A stretch of DNA of 64,000 nucleotides, taken from contig CATNEN010000038.1 in assembly GCA_950097015.1 (NCBI GenBank), positions 10,259,501-10,323,500 on the forward strand, written 5' to 3'. This DNA comes from Macrostomum hystrix (Eukaryota > Platyhelminthes > Macrostomidae). Below the pieces are notes generated by a model. That model was not told the DNA's origin. It saw only the letters and a list, made by a program, of their open reading frames with translations, and searched no databases. Positions 55,621 to 64,000 of this stretch are shown here, piece by piece. The position numbers and the translations under genes were made by a program. The first letter of the stretch is position 1. Each line of letters opens with the position of its first letter.

Positions 55621-57685
55621 CGAATTTAAGCAGTATGTATTCAACTCAGTGTAACCACTGATGAATCCGTAAATGTACCCCCGCTTCAACAGTTCAGATG
55701 GTCAACTATAAGCCGTATATATTCAACTCAGTGTAACCACTGATGAATCCGTAAATGTACCCCCACTTCAACAGTTCAGATAGTCAACTATAAGCAGTAT
55801 ATATTCAACTCAGTGTAACCACTGATGAATCCGTAAATGTACCCCCACTTCAACAGTTCAGATAGTCAACTATAAGCAGTATATATTCAACTCAGTGTAA
55901 CCACTGATGAATCCGTAAATGTACCCCCACTTCAACAGTTCAGATAGTCAACTATAAGCAGTATATATTCAACTCAGTGTAACCACTGATGAATCCGTAA
56001 ATGTACCCCCACTTCAACAGTTCAGATAGTCAACTATAAGCCGTATATATTCAACTCAGTGTAACCACTGATGAATCCGTAAATGTACCCCCACTTCAAC
56101 AGTTCAGATAGTCAACTATAAGCCGTATATATTCAACTCAGTGTAACCACTGATGAATCCGTAAATGTACCCTCACTTCAACAGTTCAGATAGTCAACTA
56201 TAAGCAGTATATATTCAACTCAGTGTAACCACTGATGAATCCGTAAATGTACCCTCACTTCAACAGTTCAGATAGTCAACTATAAGCCGTATATATTCAA
56301 CTCAGTGTAACCACTGATGAATCCGTAAATGTACCCTCACTTCAACAGTTCAGATAGTCAACTATAAGCAGTATATATTCAACTCAGTGTAACCACTGAT
56401 GAATCCGTAAATGTACCCTCACTTCAACAGTTCAGATAGTCAACTATAAGCCGTATATATTCAACTCAGTGTAACCACTGATGAATCCGTAAATGTACCC
56501 TCACTTCAACAGTTCAGATAGTCAACTATAAGCAGTATATATTCAACTCAGTGTAACCACTGATGAATCCGTAAATGTACCCTCACTTCAACAGTTCAGA
56601 TAGTCAACTATAAGCCGTATATATTCAACTCAGTGTAACCACTGATGAATCCGTAAATGTACCCCCACTTCAACAGTTCAGATAGTCAACTATAAGCAGT
56701 ATATATTCAACTCAGTGTAACCACTGATGAATCCGTAAATGTACCCCCACTTCAACAGTTCAGATAGTCAACTATAAGCCGTATATATTCAACTCAGTGT
56801 AACCACTGATGAATCCGTAAATGTACCCTCACTTCAACAGTTCAGATAGTCAACTATAAGCAGTATATATTCAACTCAGTGTAACCACTGATGAATCCGT
56901 AAATGTACCCCCACTTCAACAGTTCAGATAGTCAACTATAAGCAGTATATATTCAACTCAGTGTAACCACTGATGAATCCGTAAATGTACCCGGCCACTT
57001 CAACAGTTCAGATAGTCAACTATAAGCCGTATATATTCAACTCAGTGTAACCACTGATGAATCCGTAAATGTACCCCCACTTCAACAGTTCAGATAGTCA
57101 ACTATAAGCCGTATATATTCAACTCAGTGTAACCACTGATGAATCCGTAAATGTACCCCCACTTCAACAGTTCAGATAGTCAACTATAAGCCGTATATAT
57201 TCAACTCAGTGTAACCACTGATGAATCCGTAAATGTACCCCCACTTCAACAGTTCAGATAGTCAACTATAAGCCGTATATATTCAACTCAGTGTAACCAC
57301 TGATGAATCCGTAAATGTACCCCCACTTCAACAGTTCAGATAGTCAACTATAAGCCGTATATATTCAACTCAGTGTAACCACTGATGAATCCGTAAATGT
57401 ACCCCCACTTCAACAGTTCAGATAGTCAACTATAAGCAGTATATATTCAACTCAGTGTAACCACTGATGAATCCGTAAATGTACCCCCACTTCAACAGTT
57501 CAGATAGTCAACTATAAGCCGTATATATTCAACTCAGTGTAACCACTGATGAATCCGTAAATGTACCCTCACTTCAACAGTTCAGATAGTCAACTATAAG
57601 CAGTATATATTCAACTCAGTGTAACCACTGATGAATCCGTAAATGTACCCTCACTTCAACAGTTCAGATAGTCAACTATAAGCAG
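55620..57685. repeat. 82-bp satellite, left part, about 25 copies
   Basis: Units of 82 bp containing AGTATATATTCAACTCAGTG, ACCACTGATGAATCCGTAAA and CACTTCAACAGTTCAGATAG. Two frequent variable sites (GCAG/GCCG before TATATA; CCCCC/CCCTC before ACTTC). The array is cut at 57685 by the transposon and resumes at 63854. Confidence 0.97.
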
Positions 57686-57705
57686 CCCGAGCAACATTTT
57701 TACGT
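57686..57705 (+). repeat. Left terminal inverted repeat of the transposon
   Basis: CCCGAGCAACATTTTTACGT; identical to the reverse complement of 63834-63853. Confidence 0.93.
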
Positions 57706-58559
57706 TGCCCATGGGTCTCCCGTACGTAACTACATCACCAATTTTCAACATGCATTTTAGTTCCCTTTTTACTTTACTAGTGATTGATAATACTGTGCTT
57801 TATAGGAAGTATATGCTAAACGAGAATTTCAGCATGTCTTAGTTAGCTTTTTGGGACCTAGAAAAAATAGGTTCCATAGAATACGAAACAGATTCGTATA
57901 AGAGAACGCGTACAAAAACCAAGACGAAAGAAAATTTAATTTATAGGATATTGCAAGAAAAATAATTAAAGAAATAAATAAAATGGTTTTGGAAATGTAA
58001 TTAATAATATTGTGTATAGATTTTTGAATTACAAATTCAGATTTGTTTGTGTTGAAAAAATTTAAACCACTTTTCGTGCGTGTCTCGCAGCGTCTCAAAA
58101 TTTTCCGCTTTCCGTTACACCTTTACCATCTGAATTAGAAATAATTAATTCTAATAATTAGAATTATTACTTATTCTCAGCAACACTTGGTGGTGTAATT
58201 CAAATTGTAATAGCAAATAATAGTTACATAAGCTAGTAAAATCCGAAGCACTATTCTTTATGTTAAATCTGTTTTTCTTTACTAGTTTACATGCCATGAC
58301 TACATTTTGGTATTTCTCCATACAATAGGCCTGCAATGTCAATTTTTTATAATGTAATTTATCAATTGGGTAGTTAGTTAGTGTTAGTGATAACACTGAT
58401 AATTGTAACTAGCTAGGTATAATAATAACTGATTTCACAGTTTGCAATACAGTATAAATTTAAAGTGACTTTTATTAATAACTAATTTTCTAATTTTCAT
58501 AAACATCTTTAATTTGTCTCTTCAAGGCTTATACTTATAGAAAACCTAGTCACTGAACA
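57706..58559. other. Left non-coding part of the transposon (5' region of the transposase gene)
   Basis: AT-rich, with an ACGTAAC motif near 57724. It should contain the transposase promoter. Short minus-strand frames here look non-coding. Confidence 0.4.
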
Positions 58560-60680
58560 ATGCAGTCATTCAAACAGCAATCCAAAAGTTTGATGAAAAT
58601 ATGTGTTGTCACAAATTCTAGTAGCAGTGAAGATGACACAATTGATCAGCAAGACATCATCATGGCTGAATACCACAATCAAGAAGTTGAATCTAGGCCT
58701 AGCCATGATGATCAAGAATCAAATTTACAACCTAGAGAGCAAGATCAGAGTGACAATGGGCCTATAAACTGGGAGCAAACAGTTAGAAATCTTGAAGAGA
58801 GTGACAATGATTCAGTAGGCCTAGCATCTAATATTGATTGTGAAGATGATTCAGATTCAGAAAAAGACTCAAGTGCTGATGATGACAGTTTTGAACAAGA
58901 CCTTGATTTAGCTAATAGACTTCGAAGCGTTTTTATTGACCACAATGTTACTCATGCTGCAATCAAAGATATGCTGAAAGTTTTAAAACCATATCACCCT
59001 ATGCTGCCAACAGATCCTCGAACTTTGCTTCAGTGTAAAGGCAAATCAAATCTAGTTGATGTCCAACCAGGAAAATATCAACATTTTGGTGTTGAAAATG
59101 GTATTAGTGAAGTTTTTAAGTTAAAAGAACAAGATAATACTATTTTTAATTTGGATGAAATACACATAATACTTTGTGTCGATGGATTGCCAATTTTTAA
59201 TAGTTCTGTCAGTGGTTTTTGGCCTATTGTTGCTGCATTATCTAATATTCCTTCATCTACATTTCTTGTTGGTCTATATTATGGCGAGAAAAAGCCCCAG
59301 AGTGCTGAAGAATTTCTTCGACCACTTATTGCTGAGTTGCAAGTCCTTGCTTCTGGCAAATTTTTTCTTAGGAAAAAACGCAAGGTTATTCTAGACTATG
59401 TCATATGTGACACTCCAGCTCGTAGATTTGTTAAATGTGTAAAGGCACATAGTGCATTCTTTGGCTGTGACCATTGTGAACAAAAAGGTACCACTGAATA
59501 TGTTCAAACCCTGAACAAGGGAAGGGCAGTAGTTTTTCTTGAACTTGATGCTGCTATTCGAACTGATAGTTCATTTCGTTTGAAGTTGCAACCAGAGCAC
59601 CACCATGCAGCCTCACCTTTTGAGGATCTAGCTATAGATATGGTCAATGGCTTTCCTTGTGATCCTATGCATTTACTTTATCGTGGCATTGGCCCTATGC
59701 TTTTAAAGCTTCTGAAAGAAGGACCCAAGCCATTTAAAGTATCCCAAGGAATTATTAGTCAGATAGACAGGTTGTTATTACACATTCGGCTTTATATCCC
59801 TAGTGACTTTTCTCGTAAGCCATCTCTTCTACAGCACTTAGGAATGTGGAAAGCTACTGTTGTCCGCCAGTTTTTTTTGTACTTGGCGCCTTTCATTTTT
59901 AGCTCAACAGTAGAAAATCTAGAATTTCAAAGCCTATTGTTGTCATTTCATGTAATTGTAACTTTGCTTAACATTAAGGATCTTAGTGGTGAATATATAG
60001 CCTACTTGCGTCAGCTTTGTCGCAGCTTCATAACAGGAGGCATCCAATTGTTTGGTTGTCAATTTGCTGTGTACAATGTTCATTCATTGTTACACTTGGT
60101 TGAGGATGTTCTTGCCCACAATAATATAGATGAAGTCAGCTGCTTCCAGTTTGAAAATTTCATGCGCTTTGTGAAGCGGCTAGTGCGAACGCCAAATTTG
60201 CCACTTCAGCAAGCAGTTGCCAGAGTATTTGAACAAGGTCAATGTTTAGGTCAGTGCAAGCCAACCTCTTCAAAACCTGAACTCTCTAAGGAGCATAGCA
60301 GCAATGTGCTTCCTATAGATACAAATGTCAGTGATGTGTGCCAATTTAAGTGTTTGAACTTTGGCTTCACTTGCATCAGACTAGGGCGCCGTGATAGCTT
60401 TATTAGCACTCAAAATGGAAATGTTCTCAAAGTATGCAACATTATTAAAGATGCTCATGGTATCTGGTTGGTTGCTCAACGGTTTAAAGAAAAGCGCTCT
60501 TTTTACAACTGTGTGCTTAGCTCCTCTGACTTAGGAATACTTGGAGTGCGAAATCTGTCAAAAAAACTAACTAAGGTTAACTTGTCTAATGTATATGCCA
60601 AAGTAATGGCCATTCCACTGCATGAAACATTCAATGAATGGATGACCTGCCCACTAAGGCATACTGAAGGTCTATTTTAG
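58560..60680 (+). CDS. CACTA/EnSpm-like (TNP2-type) transposase, 706 aa
   Basis: Catalyses excision and integration of the element at 57686-63853. An uninterrupted frame from ATG to TAG. Residues 1-120 are acidic and Ser/Asp-rich. The TNP2-like core follows: ILCVDGLPIFNSSVSGFWPI (about 205-223), VICDTPARRFVKCVKAHSAF then FGCDHC (281-306), with Cys303 and Cys306 in a probable zinc site, EHHHAASPFEDLAIDMVNGF (346-365), CDPMHLLYRGIG (367-378, the D-x-MH block of the family), SRKPSLLQHLGMWKATVVRQ (418-437) and FQFENFMRFVKRLVR (529-543). Candidate catalytic residues are Asp208, Asp284 and Glu532, by position in conserved blocks. A second gene starts 83 bp downstream on the same strand. No frameshift or stop is present, so the protein may be functional. 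Confidence 0.88.
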   Translation: MQSFKQQSKSLMKICVVTNSSSSEDDTIDQQDIIMAEYHNQEVESRPSHDDQESNLQPREQDQSDNGPINWEQTVRNLEESDNDSVGLASNIDCEDDSDSEKDSSADDDSFEQDLDLANRLRSVFIDHNVTHAAIKDMLKVLKPYHPMLPTDPRTLLQCKGKSNLVDVQPGKYQHFGVENGISEVFKLKEQDNTIFNLDEIHIILCVDGLPIFNSSVSGFWPIVAALSNIPSSTFLVGLYYGEKKPQSAEEFLRPLIAELQVLASGKFFLRKKRKVILDYVICDTPARRFVKCVKAHSAFFGCDHCEQKGTTEYVQTLNKGRAVVFLELDAAIRTDSSFRLKLQPEHHHAASPFEDLAIDMVNGFPCDPMHLLYRGIGPMLLKLLKEGPKPFKVSQGIISQIDRLLLHIRLYIPSDFSRKPSLLQHLGMWKATVVRQFFLYLAPFIFSSTVENLEFQSLLLSFHVIVTLLNIKDLSGEYIAYLRQLCRSFITGGIQLFGCQFAVYNVHSLLHLVEDVLAHNNIDEVSCFQFENFMRFVKRLVRTPNLPLQQAVARVFEQGQCLGQCKPTSSKPELSKEHSSNVLPIDTNVSDVCQFKCLNFGFTCIRLGRRDSFISTQNGNVLKVCNIIKDAHGIWLVAQRFKEKRSFYNCVLSSSDLGILGVRNLSKKLTKVNLSNVYAKVMAIPLHETFNEWMTCPLRHTEGLF

Positions 60681-60763
60681 GTGTAAGCATTCCTTGATGT
60701 ACAAGTTAGATTTTTAAATTATTATCTTGCTTACCCAGGCCCTTAGTATTTTATTTCAGTACA

Positions 60764-62903
60764 ATGAAGCGATTTGCTCTTGCTGAGTTTGATGATGGCT
60801 CAGTTGTGTTGCCACTCACCTGGTTAGCTAATGATAAGCAAACTGCTTTTCTACCTAACAATTTTCATGATGCTCTAAATGCATCTTTCTTACGTCTTGT
60901 GAAAAAAAGTGCCAAAGTAGGCAAGGACTGGCCCTCATTTAATGTCTTAAAAATCCACTTGGAAAACGGTATGTTAATGTTTAAAATATTGTATTTTTGT
61001 TACATTTTATGTTTTTTAAACTATCTAATGTGTCCAATACTTAATTTAGACGACTTAGAGTACCTGCTTTACCGTCTGCGACGCTCCAAAGACTCTGGGA
61101 CGTTTTCGGACACAGACACAAGTTCTAAGCGAAAGCGACGATCTGTTGAATATTTTATTGACTCCAACACTACTAGCACTACACCTAAGCAAGCAAAAAA
61201 GTGTCCAACCTTTGTTTGTCCGTCTCCACCTACTGGTTGCTCACTTAAATCAGCTGCTGCATCGTCCTCACATAAGGAGCAGACTGTTGGTGCTTCTGAC
61301 CTTCCGCAAGCCTGTGCTACTAATTCTGCCTTTCAACAAGCTGGTGCTGCTTCTCCTGCTCGTCCGCAAGCTAGCTCTGCTTTTGCTCGTCCGCAAGCTG
61401 GTGCTGCTTCTCCTGCTCGTCCGCAAGCTGGTGCTGCTTCTCCTGCTCGTCCGCAAGCTGGTGCTGCTTCTCCTGCTCGTCCGCAAGCTGGTGCTGCTTC
61501 TCCTGCTCGTCCGCAAGCTGGTGCTGCTTCTCCTGCTCGTCCGCAAGCTGGTGCTGCTTCTCCTGCTCGTCCGCAAGCGAGCTCTGCTTCAGCTCGTCCG
61601 CAAGCGAGCTCTGCTTCAGCTCGTCCGCAAGCTAGCTCTGCTTCTGCTCGTCCGCAAGCTAGCTCTGCTTCAGCTCGTCCGCAAGCTAGCTCTGCTTCTG
61701 CTCGTCCGCAAGCTAGCTCTGCTTCAGCTCGTCCGCAAGCTAGCTCTGCTTCAGCTCGTCCACTGGCTGGTGCTGCTTCTACTGCTCATTCACTAGCTGC
61801 CCTATCTGCTCGTCTGGAGCCAGCGGCATCTACTTCAACAGCTCCGTGTCATTGCAAGCATCTTGAAAGTAAGTCGTTCAGCATTTGTGTCACCACTGAC
61901 CTTGTATTGCATTTTGATTATTTACAATTTCACTGACTATTATATTACAGAATGGATAGGCCTCCTACTTGAGCATATACTCGAGCTCAAGACTCTAGTT
62001 GCAAGTGGAAGACAGCAAATCGACATCCCAGATTCTCTAACCATGTTGCCCGTCCGAACGCGCAGAGCTTTCGAGGCTTTCTCACAGTTGCTAGATGAAA
62101 AAGAAGACGTCCGTGCCGAATATGTAAGTTGATTGTAAGCAGCTAATTACGCTGCCGCCGATTTCTTTATGTACTTAATTAGGCCATTTATATTACCAGA
62201 TCAAGATCGGAAAAATGTAATAAATATATAATTATACTATTTTTTTGTTTTAGATTCAATACTGCATTGCTAAGTCTGATATACCGAAGCTGACTGACGC
62301 AGTAGTTTTAATGCTGGAGTTCACAGCAAGGCCAGGCGTTCTAAAACATTTCAACATTCAGGGCCGTCGAGGCAAGGCTAGATTGCCCCAACCAATTGTG
62401 GAGTGCCTATCAAGTGAGTTTCTGTAGTGTTGAGGCAACTTTGAAGATATTATGCACTAAAAATATTGATACAATTATAACATTAATTTGCAGAGATTAT
62501 CACTGAGAGAAAGCATTTTAAGCGTCAATTAGGAACTACTACTCCGTCTGCATTTATCGGAGGAATATTGAAGCGGATGACAAAGAGGGCGGAGCGTCTA
62601 GGAGAGACAATAGATGACGATCGTGACAACGAGACGAGAGAAGATGATGAGCGGGGCGACGATACCAACGATGAAGAGAAGATGGATGAGGAAGACGGCG
62701 GGAGCATGGAGCCGGGCGATGATCGCGACGAGCAAGAAGACCGCGGCAGCGTGGAGTCGGACTATGATGGCGACGAGGAAGAAGACCGCGGCAGCATGGA
62801 GCCGGACGATGATGGCGACGAGGAAGAAGACCGCGGCAGCGTGGAGCCGGACGATGATGGCGACGAGGGTAATGACGACGGCAGTAAGGAGGCCGGACAA
62901 TAA
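60764..62903 (+). CDS. Transposon accessory protein (second gene), five exons
   Basis: Exons: 60764-60968, 61050-61868, 61951-62123, 62254-62411, 62494-62903; all GT-AG and all phases consistent, ending GGQ and TAA. The opening MKRFALAEFDDGSVVLPLTWL is the type of N-terminus found in companion proteins of animal transposons of this group. The middle is basic (KRKRRS) and then a long low-complexity part: seven copies of a 10-residue ARPQAGAASP unit followed by about eight 9-residue ARPQASSAS units. Exons 3-5 encode a helical domain (LPVRTRRAFEAFSQLLDEKE, VVLMLEFTARPGVLKHFNI, FKRQLGTTTPSAFIGGILKR) resembling the DUF4806-type C-terminus. The last about 100 residues are Asp/Glu-rich repeats. A role as DNA-binding or regulatory partner of the transposase is inference. 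Exon boundaries are by eye and may shift by a base or two. Confidence 0.75.
61365..61770 (+). repeat. Coding minisatellite in transposon gene 2 (30-bp then 27-bp units)
   Basis: GCTGGTGCTGCTTCTCCTGC plus TCGTCCGCAA (30 bp, seven copies) changes at about 61575 to AGCTCTGCTTCAGCTCGTCC plus GCAAGCG (27 bp, about seven copies). Both periods are multiples of three, so the frame is kept. Confidence 0.93.
62700..62870 (+). repeat. Coding 45-bp repeat in the acidic tail of transposon gene 2
   Basis: GAAGACCGCGGCAGCGTGGA plus GCCGGACGATGATGGCGACGA-type segments, about four copies, encoding an E-D-R-G-S-V-E-P-D-D-D-G-D-E pattern. Confidence 0.88.
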
Positions 62904-63833
62904 GTAACAGTGAATGACTGATTAGATGAGATATGTACACTCGGGATCAGTCGCTTGTGAGACTTTTGTACCAAAGAAGTATTTATATCTACCACCGTAC
63001 AGGGTGTCCGCAACCTGGAAAATCTGGAAAAACCTGGAAAACCCCAAAACAGTAGGAAAAACTGGAAAAAGACCAATGTGGGAGTGGAAACCTGGAATTA
63101 TCATTCGTCCTGGTAGCGGGTAGCTGGTGGCCGCAAGAACATATGCTCTCCAAGAATATTCTATCTTTTCCGATCATGTCCCCTTTTAGTTTTCGTCAAT
63201 TGCTCATTGCTCATTGAAATCGTTTAATCTGAATTTTACCCAATTTGCTATGGAAAAATATAAAGCTCGTAGTGTTGTAGCATGTGTGAATGAATGAATG
63301 AATGAATTAATTGCTTCTGATCTGAATTTGGGAGCTGCGTAGCTCCCGAGCGAGCTGGAAACACTAAATCAATAAACATTGTTGCGTACATTCAATTTGT
63401 AAAGCTCCTTTAATTTTATAACACTTCTTCGCTGAAATGGAATTTTTACTTTAGATTCATATTTATTGGTATTGGCGGAAGCGGTAGCAAATAGGCATGG
63501 CTATTCGTATAAATAAAAGTAGCGTGCTTTTTTGGGATGGGGTTGATGATCAGATATTTTGCCTTATTTTAATTTGTTCTTTAAGTGCATTTAAAGGCGT
63601 ACGTGTATTTGTATTGAATTGGTACGGGATTTAGTTGTGCGACACCTTAAAATTAGGCTGTTCGTGGAATTAGGATGGCGCGCTGCACTGCACGCATGGA
63701 TTCCTGCATGTCGTGCAAAGACATTCACAATACGTAACAAAATTTCGTCATGGGAACGTTGGGGAGACGAACGGGAAAACGGACGTGAAACCAAATGAAT
63801 TTCCTCCTGGATACGTATCATGGACGTAACAAT
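62904..63833. other. Right non-coding part of the transposon
   Basis: Contains a CAGGGTGTCCGC stretch followed by CTGGAAAA-type short repeats (63000-63080), a (GAAT)n tract at about 63288-63305, and several ACGTAA-like motifs toward the end. No gene recognised. Confidence 0.45.
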
Positions 63834-63853
63834 ACGTAAAAATGTTGCTCGGG
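63834..63853 (-). repeat. Right terminal inverted repeat of the transposon
   Basis: ACGTAAAAATGTTGCTCGGG, the exact reverse complement of 57686-57705. Confidence 0.93.
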
Positions 63854-64000
63854 CAGTATATATTCAACTCAGTGTAACCACTGATGAATCCGTAAATGTA
63901 CCCCCACTTCAACAGTTCAGATAGTCAACTATAAGCAGTATATATTCAACTCAGTGTAACCACTGATGAATCCGTAAATGTACCCTCACTTCAACAGTTC
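63854..64000. repeat. 82-bp satellite, right part (continues beyond window)
   Basis: Resumes exactly in phase with the left part after the transposon, starting CAGTATATATTCAACTCAG; about 1.8 units before the window ends. Confidence 0.96.

Larger units (their letters stand above)
57686..63853 (+). mobile_element. Complete CACTA/EnSpm-like DNA transposon, 6168 bp, inserted in satellite
   Basis: Left end CCCGAGCAACATTTTTACGT and the reverse complement of the right end are identical over these 20 bp, then diverge. CAG occurs on both sides (57683-57685, 63854-63856), a 3-bp target duplication; removing the element and one CAG restores an uninterrupted 82-bp satellite unit. Inside are a transposase gene and a second five-exon gene, both open, on the same strand. 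ACGTAA/TTACGT-like motifs cluster near both ends (for example around 57705, 57722, 63735, 63825 and 63832), as subterminal transposase sites do in CACTA elements. A 3-bp duplication and the TNP2-like protein point to CACTA/EnSpm, but the ends do not begin with CACTA. Confidence 0.9.

Noticed and set aside
55620-57685. 82-bp repeats as part of the transposon
   Set aside because: The array is present on both sides outside the terminal repeats and resumes in exact phase, so it is the target, not the element.
62525-62940. Minus-strand and alternative plus frames of about 100-128 codons
   Set aside because: Shadows of the acidic repeat exon of transposon gene 2.
63000-63085. CAGGGTGTCCGC and CTGGAAAA repeats as a separate inserted MITE
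   Set aside because: The left end looks like an element end, but no matching right end or target duplication could be found.
57686-63853. Interpreting the element as two separate host genes
   Set aside because: Matching terminal repeats, a target duplication and the restored satellite unit show that both genes lie in one mobile element.

Overview
The window is nuclear DNA of an invertebrate animal. Four host genes, all on the minus strand, are split by GT-AG introns or stand as a single-exon receptor. One of them is a tektin, so the animal makes motile cilia. Around them are typical metazoan mobile elements: tRNA-derived SINEs, hAT-type MITEs, mariner, Helitron, KDZ, a LINE and a CACTA/EnSpm-like element. 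I cannot name the species. A free-living aquatic invertebrate such as a flatworm or other lophotrochozoan would fit, but that is inference.

Layout. 1-7995 (minus): a tektin-4-like gene of at least nine exons whose last exon runs off the left edge. 8000-21290: almost entirely tandem arrays, including a 5.8 kb, 32-bp satellite, plus a LINE remnant. 21293-21971: a hAT MITE with a perfect 8-bp target duplication, lying 5 bp from the stop codon of a single-exon rhodopsin-like GPCR (21985-23211, minus). 24175-29560: more arrays and a SINE. 29624-38159 (minus): an unrecognised four-exon gene (Arg/Ser-rich, acidic hexapeptide repeats, coiled coil) with a 6.6 kb last intron made mostly of three arrays. 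40301-42911 (minus): a five-exon divergent pantothenate-kinase-like gene encoding 385 residues. 43669-50115: a second MITE, a Helitron helicase fragment, a tandem duplication, an NHL-like remnant and a mariner remnant. 50868-53546 (plus): a decayed KDZ transposase. 55620-64000: an 82-bp satellite interrupted by a complete 6168-bp CACTA/EnSpm-like transposon (57686-63853) with two apparently intact genes.

The most striking property is minisatellite load. About 25 kb of 64 kb, by my tally, lies in some 25 separate arrays with unit sizes from 11 to 87 bp. They occur in the larger introns of the multi-exon genes, between genes, inside a MITE and inside two coding exons. Several give clues to origin: one array seems to have grown from a SINE tail, two pairs of arrays share a unit, and several show higher-order periods.

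The best candidate for something new is the CACTA/EnSpm-like element. It sits inside the 82-bp satellite with a reconstructable empty site, a 3-bp duplication (CAG), termini beginning CCCGAGCAAC rather than CACTA, and a second gene that itself carries minisatellites. The pantothenate-kinase-like gene is also notable, because its frame and phases are intact while its glycine-rich nucleotide-binding motifs are not.

The four host genes do not form an obvious pathway. All splice junctions were assigned by eye. For the tektin, the PanK-like gene, the unknown gene and transposon gene 2, every chosen junction keeps the reading frame, which is the main support for those models.
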